Below the pieces are notes generated by a model. It was not told the origin of the DNA, searched no databases, and saw nothing but the letters and a program-made list of their open reading frames with translations. This document shows positions 11,262-23,002 of a stretch of 64,000 nt of DNA, in pieces. Each line of letters opens with the position of its first letter. Position 1 is the stretch's first letter. Source of the DNA: Heterodera schachtii. Taxonomy: Eukaryota; Nematoda; Chromadorea; Rhabditida; Heteroderidae. A program made the position numbers and the translations under genes. The stretch is from positions 268,511 through 332,510 of the forward strand of contig SIJG01000048.1 in NCBI GenBank assembly GCA_023374025.1, in the 5' to 3' direction.

Positions 11262-11798
11262 ATTTTCTTCTTCTTTTTCTTCCCATTTTTCTCCAAATAT
11301 TTCATCAAATATTTTCAGCTTTAATTTTTTATTGCCTGTTTCTTATTTAATTTTTGTTTATTCAATTAATTTTTATAAATAATGACGAAACAAAAATTAC
11401 AGCATAATTTAATGCGTTGGATTGATTGTCAATATAAAAATATTATAGAATAGCTTAACAACAATATCAAAATAAAGTTTTCGTGCGTTGTACTAAAAAA
11501 AATTCCGTGTGGTAGGTCACTTGTTTTTTCTGGATGGAATAAGAAATTTTTGAGGCAGTGAAGCTTTTCAAGTTTTCCATCTAGAAAATTGTTTTTAATA
11601 GTGCGAAATTTATCATTATTTTATTTTTATACAAAAATAATGCATAATGTGTATTATATTATACTTACTTCCCACAGTATTTATCCCAGAAATATTAAAC
11701 CCCCCCCCCCCCCCCCCGAAATCCAAAAAGTAAATTTTTCAAGAAAAAATGGGCAAATATTGAAATTTTAAGAAATGCACTAAAAATTTAAAAATATT

Positions 11799-11825
11799 CC
11801 CGGCGGCGCCTGTCGGCACTGCCGG
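11799..11825. repeat. GC-rich hairpin family, copy 4
   Basis: Core GGCGGCGCCTGTCGGCACTG, a slightly degenerate palindrome, close to an 18-base C run at 11700-11717. Confidence 0.6.
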
Positions 11826-11847
11826 ACCCCCAATTTATTACATGTTT

Positions 11848-12249
11848 TCAAAATGGATCCCAAAATGGCAAAAAATATTTAGTTTTTGGCGGAAAACTGC
11901 TACAAATCTGCAAAACATACCTGCTAATTTGAGATTTCTGAAAAAATGAAAATACTTCTTGGTAAATACGGGCTCGGCCGCTTCGCGGCCTTGCCTTCGC
12001 GTGGCATTTTCTTTTGTCACAGAAATTTCTTAACATTTTCCCCCATCCTTTTTGTTTTTGGCATTTTTTTACACATTTGTTAGCATTATTCTTGCCTTCC
12101 TTTTTTGGAATTTTTTTTATGGCATAACATAAAAAGTTTCCTTCCTTTTTCTTGTTTCTTGCATTTTTTCTTAGTTTAAATTTTCTTTGTCTTGGTAGGC
12201 ACATGCTCGGCCGATTGGGGCCTTGTACTCTTCTCTTGTTATTTGACAC
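11848..12249 (-). other. 133-codon Lys/Arg-rich open frame, not recognised
   Basis: A basic frame with CVKKCQKQK and MLRNFCDKRKC. The plus-strand DNA has a local palindrome CGGCCGCTTCGCGGCC near 11975. No domain, signal peptide or splice context is seen. Translation of an A/T-rich repeat can give such Lys-rich frames, so coding status is doubtful. Confidence 0.2.
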
Positions 12250-12299
12250 TTTATTAAATAATTACAAAAACTTATTTTTTTTTATTTAAATGATAAATT

Positions 12300-12790
12300 A
12301 ATGATTTTAATTAATCAATAGGGATGGTATTCCCAAAAAATAATTCCCGTAAATATAATATTTTTTTGATAAAATTTTTTGGTTTAAAAAATTGTCCTTA
12401 TTCAAAAAAAATAAAATTTATTTTAATAATTGCTTTAAAAATCAGAACTACAAACAAATTTAGATAAGTTTTATGACTTTTAGTACCTAAAAAGCTTTAA
12501 TTAAATTTTGTTATTATTATTTTCCTATTTTTGTGACTATTAATGCTATTTTGCGCGTTTATACCTAAAACATTTTCCTTCAGTAAGCAAAAATGGCATA
12601 CTTTTTAAACAAAAACTCGGTATAACTGAATCTTTCAAAAATGCCGAAATAAGTCAACTGAGATTTTGGGAGGTATTTTTTGATACAGCGTTAAGATTGA
12701 ACGTTATTTGACAAAGTTACGGAACACATGCAATCATTGTACATTAAAACATATTTACGAATTAACTTATTCTATTTAATTGTAATTGCC
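12300..12790 (+). repeat. Repeat copy 1 of a nested DNA element
   Basis: Matches 13390-14170 in the same order: AATTAATCAATAGGGATGGT-type start, a middle that reads GCATACTTTTTAAAC, and a GACAAAGTTACGGAA end. The second copy carries an extra MITE insertion. Confidence 0.6.
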
Positions 12791-13287
12791 TAAATTATTA
12801 AATCATCAAAAGCCATTTGATGAAATATTTGGAGAAAAATGGGGAGAAAAAGAAGAAAAACAGAAATAAAATTAAAAAAGAAAATCAGAAAATAATTATT
12901 TTTGTTTTTTATTTTCTTGCTATTAGTCGATAGCCCTATGTGCCCTTTATTAATTAGCCTGCAAAATTTCAAAAAATTTCGTTAGGTTTCAGAAAAGTTA
13001 AGGTCAAAAATGTGTGAAAACCTGGTTCCTTGGGTACTTTTGGCCATAACTTGTTTAAATTTGATCATTTTAAAAAAAATTAAGGTTCAATAAAGAGAAA
13101 TGTTAAGCCTATCGAATGATAACAAGAATGTTTAATTCTGTTGACATTAAGAAAAGTTATGGGCAGTTTTATGTTTTATGTTAAATTATTCAAATTTTTT
13201 TGATTTCCAGCAAATTCGTTTGTTCGAATTTGAAATTTATTTTAATTATAAACATGAAAATTGTTGAAATTAAAAGAACTGGCGATA

Positions 13288-14336
13288 CGTGCTGAGACGA
13301 AGTCCGAATGGGGCAAGTGTGGGCGAAGTCCGAATAGGGCAAGTAATTAAATTTAATTAAAAATATATTTAAATGAAATTAACCAATTTAATTAATCAAT
13401 AGTGAGGGATTGTATTCCAAAAAATGATTCCCTAAATATAATTTTTTTTTCTTGATAAATAAAATTGTTCTTAATCAAAAAATTTAATCATTTCATTTGA
13501 TATAGATATCACAACATTTTAGTTTGTTTAATTAATATGTTTTTACTACCTAAAAAGTATTAATAAAATTTTATTTGCCTATCTTTGTGCATATTTAATA
13601 ATTTTGCGATTTTTTTGTCCCAAAATTCCCATCTCTCTATTTATAACTCGGCTCCTACTGAACCGATTGGAAAACGATTTAGGCATCTTGTAAGAACATT
13701 AGAGACCGGAATTTTGAAATGGCCGGGACCGGGATCGGGACTTGGAAAATGGACGGGGACGGGATCCCGGCTCCAGGAGTCCCGTTTTTCCGGGACTCCC
13801 GGTCCCGGTGGTTTGTCCAAAAAACCCGCGACCGGGAGTCCCGGCAAAATCCCGGTGGGATCCCGGTCCCGTCCGGTCTCTAGAGAACACAGATATAAAC
13901 AATTTTGTATTTTATCTATATCTAAAAAATTTTTCTTTTGTATGAAAAATGCATACTTTTTAAACCAGTTTAAACCCGGTTTAACTGAGTTCTTCCAAAA
14001 ATGCCGAAATAGGTCAACCGAGATTTCGATTAAGCTATTTTTTGATACCAAGATCGTTAAGATTGACCGTCATTTGACAAAGTTACGGAATAAAATTGGG
14101 GTGTCATAAACATATGACAATGCTTATACATTAAAATATTTACGTATTAACAAATAACTTCATTTAATAAAATAAATTTCTAGATTAAAAAGCCCAGAAG
14201 GTATCCAAATGTATTAAAATTATTAAAATGAAACATTTTCATTTTATAAAATATTATTATTTTTTAATTAAATTTAATTACTTGCCCTATTCGGACTTCG
14301 CCCACACTTGCCCTATTCGGACTTCGTCCTAGCACC
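13288..14336. mobile_element. Non-autonomous element with about 80-bp terminal inverted repeats
   Basis: Left end GTGCTGAGACGAAGTCC and right end GGACTTCGTCCTAGCAC are inverted copies, each followed by a GGGCAAGT-type direct repeat. TGGCGATA occurs directly outside both ends (13280-13287, 14337-14344), an 8-bp target duplication as made by hAT elements. The interior holds the second copy of the 12300-12790 repeat and a nested MITE. No transposase. Confidence 0.75.
13698..13881. mobile_element. Small GC-rich MITE nested in the element above
   Basis: Ends TTAGAGACCGGA and CCGGTCTCTA are inverted repeats, and the body is made of GGGACCGGGAT words. It interrupts the inner repeat copy, whose counterpart at 12300-12790 lacks it. 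Flanks AAGAACAT and GAGAACAC are an imperfect 8-bp pair. Open frames on both strands here (13585-14109, 13641-14051) are low-complexity artefacts. Confidence 0.65.
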
Positions 14337-14344
14337 TGGCGATA

Positions 14345-15025
14345 AACTCAAATTAAATTAACTAATTAGTTGGATTATTTACCCTTTGGATTTACGCTGC
14401 CCAAAATCCTCTGAATGCCAGCAAATTGTTTTTTCTCAAATTGAAGGGGGATTTGTTTGTGGATTGTCTAATTTAGGGTGGGCGGATTTTTATTTAAAAC
14501 CCATATTTTTCAAAAACTCAACCAAAAATAAGATTTTTGTAAAAAGGTCGTCCAGATACTGAATTATTAAGTTATTTCAAAAAAATGTTTTTTTCTATTT
14601 CAACAATGATTTCATTAAATCAAATATTTTCATCTGTTTGGAAACAAAATATATAACAAAAATAACAAATGGAAGCCCAAACTGCAATTAGCAGAAGATA
14701 AGATTTAAAAAAAGCATCTCATAAATTAAAAATTTATTGTCAATTTTAAATTTTGCCATGGGGCATGAAGTGGCAAATAAATTTCCCTTTTAATTTTAAC
14801 TATATCTTTCACATAAGAAAATTCATTTGTTTTTTATTCTATTTTGGACCTGACTCCGACCAGTTTTCCTGGTCTGAGATTTTGGGGGTCCGCAGGATGT
14901 TCCCAAATTTCCATATTTTCGATTTTATAAAATTCGTAAATTTTCAATCTTTCGATTAAAATATCTTTAAAAATCATTCATTGTTTGCTCGGTGTGCCTC
15001 GATAATGTGCTACACTAATTGATTA
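14345..15025. other. AT-rich intergenic, nothing recognised
   Basis: A 68-codon frame at 14753-14959 has no recognisable feature. Confidence 0.4.
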
Positions 15026-15148
15026 TTAATGTTCTGCTGCTGCTGTTCGTTGACAAATGTCCGTTGACAAAACAATTGTCGCCTGACGTACATTACTTAA
15101 ACATTTGGCAATTAAATTTGTTAATAGTACAAATAAACAGTTTTTCAT
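15026..15148 (-). CDS. Possible small secreted peptide
   Basis: A 40-residue frame starting MKNCLFVLLTNLIAKCLS, which looks like a signal peptide, followed by a short tail with STDICQRTAAAEH. No intron or downstream exon was found. Weak candidate. Confidence 0.25.
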   Translation of the reverse strand: MKNCLFVLLTNLIAKCLSNVRQATIVLSTDICQRTAAAEH

Positions 15149-15410
15149 TATATTAATTTGCATACCCAAGCCTTTGATTTCGTCGATAAAAGGACTACGG
15201 TAATACCGTAACAAACTAATCGATACGATTGGATTTAATGCTGACGGCAGAATTTGAGGAATGGAAGAAGACAAATTGTAATATTGGAGCCAAGCACATG
15301 TTTTATGTCAATAGAACAAATTAATTGCTAGCAAAAACAAAACCGACAAATAAATTTATGAGTGGCATTAATGCCTAAAAATTGATAAAATTATTTCAAT
15401 TTAAATTTGA

Positions 15411-15783
15411 ATAAAAGCGAAACGCGAAATTCCAAAAAACGCAAAATTGCGAAACGCGAAGCGAAATTTTTTCAACTTTTTTAATAGTCAAAATCATAAA
15501 GCAAAAATCATTTTTTGTAATATTTTATTCCAAATTTTAAAAATCAATAAAAAGCTTTTTTGAGGCGCGCTTTTTCCAAAAAATTGGAATTTTGATCATT
15601 TATAAACAAGTTTTCACTAAAAATTAGCCAATTTATAGGTAAAATTTTGAAAAATTTTGGGGCATAATCCAGTTCTTAGGGGTGTAAAAGTCGCGTTTCG
15701 CGCTAAAATGCGAAATGCGAAAGCGAAAGTGCCAAAAAAGCGAAATATGCTAAAGCGAAATGCGAAAGCGAAAGCCCATCCCT
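15411..15783. mobile_element. GCGAAA-repeat element, one end recognisable
   Basis: Subterminal GCGAAACGCGAAA and GCGAAATGCGAAAGCG words at both sides of about 370 bp; the right end GCGAAAGCCCATCCCTG resembles a hAT terminus. A matching left terminus and target duplication are not clear. Confidence 0.5.
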
Positions 15784-16344
15784 GGTGCACACAGTGATAA
15801 TGTCTGTCAAACTAATGGTCTGATGAACATCCTGAATGATTTTTGGCACTTAAAAATATAAAAAAATTTTATTTATTCAAATAATATTTTAGAGTGTTTT
15901 TTGTACTGAAAAATTAATTTATATTACTTGTATTTTTAATTATTTAAATTATATTTTTATATCTTATTAGCATTTAAAATATATATTATTTTTATTATAA
16001 CTTAATGAAATTTTTCCAAATTTTGCAGGCTAATAGAGGAAACTTAAAGTTAGGCTATCGAATGAAACCAAAATTGTTGGATTTGGTTGGCAGAGGAAAT
16101 AATTATAGCCAAAAAGTTGTACTCGTACAAAAATGACACGAAAAATAGCTAAATAATACCGGAAAGAATAAAAGGGTCATTAGAAGCAACAAAATGTCAG
16201 TGAAACAGGTTTGCAAAAGGATCTAAAGATAACAAACAATTTGCATTTTATATGCCTAATTAAAAATAAATTAATTTACTTTGCTGTAAATACGCATTGT
16301 TTTTGGAGTGTTCCGAATAATTAGGCTGGTCAAAACATAAACAG

Positions 16345-16620
16345 CAGCACGACCACCACTATTCTTCCCAGATTTTGAGTGGAATTGTAAGTTAAAAAAG
16401 AAAATAATTATTTATAAAACGATTTCAGTGATTATTCGCTTGCCCCATTACCAGCAGCAGCACCAGCAGATTGCCATTACGACATGCTCATTGCAAGATG
16501 AGCAGCGTTTTGTCATCTCGCGTCTCGATGACGACGACGAGTTTTTGTCCAACATTGTGCATGGACATGTCTTCGCTGTCCACCAAAAAGTCATCCTCAC
16601 TGCACCGTGCTCCGCCACAC
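16345..16620 (+). CDS. Two internal exons of an unknown gene
   Basis: A short exon (about 16345-16389) with LFFPDFEWN before donor gtaagt joins in phase 1 to 16429-16620 (atttcag|TG ATT..), which encodes RLPHYQQQHQQ then FVISRLDDDDEFLSNIVHGH and ends before gtaatt. The splice phases agree. No domain is recognised. Start and end exons are not found; a gene fragment is possible. Confidence 0.35.
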
Positions 16621-16958
16621 GTAATTTTTATGTTAGTGACTGCTGAATGAGTGTTCTTCTAAATAAGACCAAAAAAAATTTCCAGAAAACAATTTTTTTC
16701 GGGATTCACCAACATTTGATTAAGTTTTTTGTCTAGCATTTGATGAATTAAAGTTATGCTGAGAAAAATGCAAATATTTAATACCATGAAACAATATATA
16801 AACAAATATAGATATAACCAACAATTTTGAAATGTTGTACTGACTCGAAGCTGGCGCGAGACATGGCGGATCTTCCATTTTGGCGATCGAAGGGCTACAC
16901 TGCCGCTTCGCTGTGTGCTAGCATAATCCGTTATCGCTGAAACGGTGATGACTGAAGG

Positions 16959-17062
16959 AGCGATTGTATTCGGTTGGAGTCGTATATGGTGCTTTAATTT
17001 GGATGGTGAATCAACGTTTGTATTCGGTTGGAGTCGTATATGGTGCTTTAATTTGGTTGGCA
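16959..17062 (+). repeat. Two-copy tandem repeat, unit about 51 bp
   Basis: TGTATTCGGTTGGAGTCGTA and the following TATGGTGCTTTAATTTGG are repeated head to tail twice. Confidence 0.7.
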
Positions 17063-17234
17063 TTTTTTCTCTAATTTATTTGTTTCATTTGCTTATCATT
17101 TTCTATTTTTTCTTACATTTTTATATACTTAAAATACTTATTTTTTGTTGTTTTTTGTTTTTGTAAAATACTTCATTTTATCGGATCGCAAATGGATTCC
17201 ATGATTAGTGAGCAAAAAAGTGATTCGTCGAAAC

Positions 17235-17525
17235 GCACCTAAAAGGCAAAAAGAAATGTACTGAGAGACAACAATATTTTTTAAAATTTTTAATCATTTG
17301 AGTTATAAAAAACAAAAATGTACTATCAAAAATGTACTAGAGAAATGTACCAGAGAGACAACATTTTTTTAATTTTTTAATTCCTTGCGTATTAAAAAAC
17401 AAAAATGTACTACCGAAAATGTACTAGAGAAATATACCAGTGAGATAATAAAATTTTTTAAAAGTTTAATCCATTGAATAATAAAAAATGTACTTTTGAA
17501 AACGTACTTGAGTAAAGTACCATCG
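17235..17525 (+). repeat. Tandem repeat, about three units of about 110 bp
   Basis: Units contain AAATGTACTACCGAAAATGT and ATGTACCAGAGAGACAAC-like words and an A/T-rich spacer. Confidence 0.65.
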
Positions 17526-17599
17526 GCTTATTGTTTATTCATTCCATTGCGTTTCATCACTCAATCTCTTGACTATTTGTCATCTGTTTGAATACTCCA

Positions 17600-18240
17600 A
17601 TAGGATCCAATTATTTCGCCGGATCCATCAGTGCCATCTGTTCCAAGCGTTCCGTCGGTTCTAATAGTGCAATCTTTTAGAACTGTTCTATGTGTTCCAA
17701 GAGTCCCATCCGTTACAACAGTGCTATAAGTTTGATCAGAGCTATATGCTCCAACAGTTACATCCGTACCAACAGTGCTATTTGTTCGAACTGAGTTATA
17801 TTTTCTAACAGTTACATCCGTTCCAACAGTTATCTATCTGTTCGAACAGATGGAACTGTGCTTGTGAGTTTATAAATAAGAGGCAATCCGAAAAATTATT
17901 TAGTGTTTATTCACTGAACAATTGTGCTCCAAACGAACTGAAAGAGGTGAGAAGAATGAGGAGGGAAGAAGGGGGGTGGGTGTTGGTTGGTTGGTTGGGA
18001 GTGGTGTGCGTGGGTTACGCCTGCTTGGTAGAGACGAGCAGAGCGAGCGGGTGTGTGAGTGACTGGAATTGAGCGAGTGCGTGAGCGAGTTGAGCTAGTG
18101 TGTGAGTAAGAAAGGCGAGAGGGGTGAGATGAGCGAGCGAGCGAGTGAGTGGGAGCGAGCGAGTGAGTGCATGAGTGAGAACGGCGAGCAGAGCGAGTGT
18201 GGACTGGGACGGAATGGGTTGAGCGAGTGAGTGTGCAATA
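17600..18240 (+). repeat. Duplicated block, copy 1: GTTCCAACAGTG array plus GAGCGAGTGAGT array
   Basis: About 30-bp units with GTTCCAACAGTG or CTGTTCGAAC (17600-17850), then TTTAGTGTTTATTCACTGAA and a G/A-rich array of GAGCGAGTGAGTG words. The order is repeated at 18995-19445, so this is a direct duplication bracketing the Myb-like gene. Long-terminal-repeat behaviour was considered but no LTR ends are visible. Confidence 0.65.
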
Positions 18241-18293
18241 AGGTCGTGCAGGGCGATTTAAAGAGGTTTCTAATCAATTTCTTGACTTTTGAA

Positions 18294-18691
18294 ATGGCAA
18301 ACTTCATGGCTGACATCCGGACGGTGGACGAGGCGTTGTTGGTGCTCCGAACCGAGGCGGCAGTTGGACTGGTGGGGGTGAGCGACGAGGTGCGCGAGGC
18401 ACTTGGCCAAGCTGAGCCTGCAAACAGTCATTGTCTGCAGCGTAAACGCCACCGTTGGTCTGCTGAAGACGAAGCATTGGTCTTCAAATTGTTCATGGAG
18501 ACATGTGGTATTTGTTTTTTTGATCACTCTAAAAAGAATTTCATTTGATTTTTACACTTCACCAGCACTATTTCAACAGCATTCGTGCAAGGCTGATTAA
18601 GAGCAAACTCCCACCAGGCCACCGTCTCAGAGCCTTCAGCTGGGAGGCACTCCAAACTCCTCTGCGGAAATACATTGTTGCTCCGTGGTGA
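18294..18691 (+). CDS. Myb/SANT-like DNA-binding protein, two exons
   Basis: Exon 1 (18294-18507) encodes MANFMADIRTVDEALLVL and ends in KRHRWSAEDEALVFKLFMET, the W-SxEDE-..F start of a SANT/Myb repeat. Exon 2 (18566-18691) follows ttcaccag and continues HYFNSIRARLIKSKLPPGHR to a stop after YIVAPW. The two exons differ by one base in phase, so there is either a different junction or a one-base error. Likely a nuclear DNA-binding protein or a domesticated transposon protein; it sits between duplicated repeat blocks. Confidence 0.5.
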
Positions 18692-18994
18692 GATCAGACC
18701 ATCGGCGGATGCAGTGGCGGCGGCGACTAACCCAAATGGTCCTCTTTAGGACCACCCCGTATCCCAAATGGCCCTTTTGAGGGCCTCCCTTCTCAATGAT
18801 CTTCATGTGAGGAAAGGTGAGCACCGCTACGGACAGGGAACCTTCACGCGGTGCGGTGTGTTAGTACACGTTGAAAGGCAACGTCGAACTAATGACCTGT
18901 CAAAAATCTAAATCCAAAACCCTTTCATTTTTACTATCTTGCTATTACAAGGAGCCATAGGGTTTAATCCCGGATGCTCTTTCTCTTCTATTCT

Positions 18995-19445
18995 TTCTTG
19001 ACAGTGGTATCAGTTCTAACAGTGCGATCTGTTTTAAAAGGTCCAACTGTTCTAACAGTGTCTTCTATTTCAAGAAGTCCAACTGTACTAACAGTGTCTC
19101 CTGTTTCAAGAGTTACATCTGTTTCATCAGGCACATCTGTTCCAACAAATGGAACTGTTCTAGTGGGTTTATAAATTCATGACAGTCCGAAATTATTATT
19201 TAGTGTTTATTCACTGAACAATTGTGCCCCAAGCGAACTGAAAGAGGTGAGAAGAAAAGAGGAGGGAGGTAGGGGTGGGATGTGGTGTGGCTGGGAGGCG
19301 TGCGTGGGTTACGCTGCCATTTGGTAGGGACGAGCAGAGCGAGAGGGTGAGTGCAGTGCATGTGTTGGAGTGCGAGAGCAAGCGAGTGAGTGAGTGAGAA
19401 AGGCGAACAAAGCGAGTGTGGAGAGAGAGCTAAAGGTTGAGTAAT
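18995..19445 (+). repeat. Duplicated block, copy 2
   Basis: Same order as 17600-18240: CAACTGTTCTAACAGTGTC-type units, TTTAGTGTTTATTCACTGAA, then GAGTGAGTGAGAAAGGCGA arrays. Shorter than copy 1. Confidence 0.65.
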
Positions 19446-19469
19446 GAATAATTTTTTTGTTTTTGACAG

Positions 19470-19538
19470 TATTCCTTCTACCTCCACAGCCGCATTTCAA
19501 CCGTTGACCCCAGCGTGAGACTGCAGCAGCAGTCATAA
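19470..19538 (+). CDS. Possible terminal exon
   Basis: After tttttgacag the frame YSFYLHSRISTVDPSVRLQQ runs to TAA. It follows block copy 2 in the same way the Myb-like gene follows copy 1 but is not similar to it. Unassigned. Confidence 0.25.
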   Translation, partial: YSFYLHSRISTVDPSVRLQQQS

Positions 19539-19679
19539 GCTGTTGTTGCTGGCAAAAAGATCGGCAAAGAAGTGGACGAAGAAGTCGAAGGAAGAGTGAA
19601 TGCCACTGAATAAAATGCCAAATACGCATACCAACTAATAGATTGGTTCATCAAAAAGCCAAACATGGATTGGGCCATT

Positions 19680-20543
19680 TAAATTTGTTTTTTAAACTTT
19701 ATTTATATTGAAATAATGGAGAAATAATAAATAATGATTAAATATGGAAATAAATGGCCAAATTCTATTCAACAACCATCATTCAAATTTTTTTTATGAA
19801 GTGTTAAAAATAGCAAAATTTTATATTTTTATAATGCCAAAACTTTGTATCTAATTATCAATAAGGAGGCAATGCTATTTTAGATTATGCAATTAGATGA
19901 AAATTACCTATTCATGCATGATATTGAGTTTTAGATCAAAAAAATAATTGGTGACTATTTTTGCCTTTTTTGTTGTTGCGATTTTGGAGCCTTTTTTCAT
20001 GCTTTTTTCAAAGCTTTTCCCAGAAAAAAAACAGTATTTTTTCGTTTTCGTGATGATAAATATTGACAATTCATATAAAAAATGTTTCTTTGACAATCTA
20101 CATATGAAAAATTGAATAAAGTGAAATATTGCAAATTAAGCAAAATATTTTCTTTGATATGTTTTTTTAAAAAGTTATTTATATAAGATGCGCGTGGGCT
20201 TTATTTCACAAAAGAATTCAAAATTAATAATTAATTATAAATTCGAATATTAATATGAAAATTTTCGCGCGGACCGCTAAACTTAACTTTTCACTTTCGA
20301 GTCGTTTACTAAACCTTTATGCTAAAATAAAGGTCTGTCATTTTTTTTTGATATTTTACTTAATATATTTTTCCTTCATCTCTTTCTCAATTTTGTTAAA
20401 TTTTATTTTTAATATTAGTTATCTTTTGTATTTTTACTATTTGTCGAGCTTTTTCAATTTGTTGATGAATAATAAACTAATGCAAAAATTATAATTTATT
20501 CATTTCGTTTTCCTAACGGTCCGTCCGATCGAATATTTAAAAT
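19680..20543. other. AT-rich intergenic, nothing recognised
   Basis: Hydrophobic frame 20255-20494 is a translation of T-rich DNA and has no signal of selection. Confidence 0.4.
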
Positions 20544-20700
20544 AATGATGATAGATCAGCAAGCAGTGAACAAATTTACCCACTTCTGTGCCTACTTTGA
20601 CCACTTCTGTGACCAAAAGCAGCAGCCCAACAACTGCTGGTGCTGCTAATGATGATGATGATTATGATAATGAGATAATTGGCATTAAATGTAAACACAC
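20544..20700 (+). other. Small Cys- or Ser/Thr-rich open frames
   Basis: From ATGATGATAGATCAGCAAGC one frame gives HFCAYFDHFCDQKQQPNNCW before a stop; the overlapping frame gives PTSVPTLTTSVTKSSSPTTA then an Asp run to TAA at about 20700. Only one can be real, and neither is assigned. Confidence 0.25.
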
Positions 20701-21054
20701 CAAACATACATTAAAGGAAATATAAAATAAATTCTTAAGGGCAGTCATAAAAAAATTACAAATTATTCGGTTTTTATATTTTATTGGGATTAGAGTGTAC
20801 ATATTTATTTATGATTCCTCATTTTACTGACTTGACTTTTAAACTTTTAAGGACAGTATTCAGAACATTCCATTAAAATCTTGTTTTTGAAAAAGGAGAA
20901 TATAGGTCTGGTTCTTCAGTAAGGTGCTCCTCTCCGAATTAATTTAATTCATAATGATTCTTTTGGGGTCCGAAAACCCAATAAATCCTCATTCAGTCCT
21001 AATCAATTTTTTTAAATTTTTTTAGACCATATATCAAATACAACAAATGTCAAA

Positions 21055-23002
21055 AATGTCCAACACCATGGCATCCGTGTAATTAACTGGTAAGTTAATT
21101 AATTTTTTATCAGAATTTTGCTTTTTTTTTTAATTCTCACTTTTTTGAATATTATTTATAATTCGAAAAAATTGAAAATGGAAATTTATTAGTGTTTATG
21201 GAGTTGTAATTTTTTTTAAAATAATATTTTATTTTCAAATAAAAAATACGTTTTTTATTAGCTTTTTGACTGTTGCTTTCATTGTGATCGCCGCCGACAC
21301 TGCTCCTGTGCAAAAAACAATGATGGAGTTTGCCGGCATGCTAATTAATTCAATAGTTCTATCACTTTCATTATTTTTTCCGATTTAATTAAGAAAAATT
21401 CAGAAACATAAAAATATCTTTTAACATCGCAGATATTCTTTCCTCAATTACTGGCCTCAACAAGACTGAATTTGCACGAGCGGTGAGACTGGGACAGCAA
21501 AGCGCGGAAAAACGTGAAGTGGAAGAGCGTGCACCAAAAGAGTCCCATCTCGAGCAGAATTATGACACGGAATCGGTTGAAATACGCTAAAACACTAGCA
21601 GAGATGATGAGCAGAGTGAGTACCTCTTCCTGATCGGCTCGGACTGAATGAGTCCCGATTAAGGACCCGATGACGGTTGGACTAGCATTGTTCAGGATGA
21701 AATGCACATACTGAAATTGAAATTATTGGAAAGTAATTCAAAAATATAAAAGGGATTTTATTTATTCTTTAAAAACAAAATCCATCTTCTGGCATTTATT
21801 TTATTAAAAATGCCATAACTTTTCCAAATTCATGTTTAAATTTCAGAAAAATACGCCTCTCGGCACTGCTCAACCTTGATAGATTACAATGATGATGAAC
21901 GCCTTATCATCGTTGATGTTTGCTATAAAAAGGTAAGAGATGTGAATATTATCTATTATAATTAAAAATGGGAATTTTATTCAAGCAACCTAAATTTCCT
22001 GCGCACTTGATACTCGTTTTTAGTTTTTGAGTCTTAAGAATATTTCTATTTTAATGCATATTGCTTATTTAGGGTTTTTGTGCTGAGTGCCAAGGCCAAT
22101 TTTTTCGCGCCTATTTTCAAAGTTTTCCAATAATTCTTGACATAAAAGCAATAAAAACGGAAATACACCTCTAAGAATTGTAAAATCAAAGCATATAGAC
22201 CCCTTTAAATTAGAAAATTTACAAAAATTTTATTTATTTATTTATTCTTGATAAATTTGTTAAAATTTGTTTTTATTCGAGACAATTTATAATATTTAAA
22301 TTAATAATATAACCAAAATTAACAGTTTTTAAAGAATTAATTCAAAGAATGGTTTAGGAATGCAACCAAATGAGCGAAAAGGACAAGGTGATCTGCGCTT
22401 CTCAGCATGAGATGTCTCATGTGGGAGTTGCATGGTATCACACAAATGGTGAAGATGTGATCAATGTAAGTTAAAAATTTTAAAATTTAGGGTGCCAGTT
22501 GGACAATCTAATTTATCAATTCTTGAATTTTCAGGTGTCAGCGACTGTACCAGCAATGACAGAAGAAATGGTGTTACAATCACAAAGGTGCGCAAGTTGT
22601 ACAACCGACAACAAATGTTGGCGAAGCTCGCAACGAAAGTTGGTAAGTAATGAACGCTTAAAATTTAAAAAGGCCTAAAATGCTTAGCTGGACGAGTCGG
22701 AGAAAAAAAATTTTTGGGGAAAAAAGTAAGTGCTCATCGTCCGTTGATTACGCACAGGCTCGGTATATTGCGCAATTGGTTGTAAGTAGAATTCTTTTGA
22801 TTATATATATAATATTCATTTTAAAATCTAAATGTTATTTTTTTAGGCAACGAAATTCGACAACCCTACAACTCAAATTCCTTACATCACAAAACAAAAG
22901 CTGCCTGTGGACAACAACATTAAAAACCAAATCAACCAATTTATCAAGGATGCAGAGGCGTTGCAGGTCGAATACTGGACCAACATCTCGAAGTTTTATT
23001 AA
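21055..23002 (+). CDS. Secreted protein of unknown function, about eight exons
   Basis: Exon 2 (from 21262) encodes a hydrophobic leader FLTVAFIVIAADTAPVQ; the first exon near 21055 supplies MSNTMASV out of phase. Then come ILSSITGLNKTEFARA (about 21433-21485), 21847-21932 (HCSTLIDYNDDERLIIVDVC), 22358-22465 (ECNQMSEKDKVICASQHEMS), 22535-22642 (VTITKVRKLYNRQQMLAKL), 22688-22781 (VDYAQARYIAQLV) and 22847-23002 (TKFDNPTTQIPYITKQKL to stop after SKFY). Several Cys suggest disulfides. Exon 2 appears to use a GC donor (GCCG|gcatgc). Frame breaks by one base occur at A runs in exons 4, 6 and 7. I do not recognise the family. Exon order, splice sites and the stop are consistent, so this is a real gene or recent pseudogene. 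Confidence 0.55.

Noticed and set aside
13585..14109. Long overlapping frames on both strands (174 and 136 codons) with Gly/Pro/Arg-rich sequence
   Set aside because: They translate the GGGACCGGGAT words of the nested MITE; all frames stay open because the repeat lacks stops.
17600..19445. LTR retrotransposon with the Myb-like gene as cargo
   Set aside because: No TG...CA ends, primer site, target duplication or pol frame.
19200..19629. Minus-strand frames rich in HSL and SLT words
   Set aside because: Translations of the GAGTGAGTGAG array.
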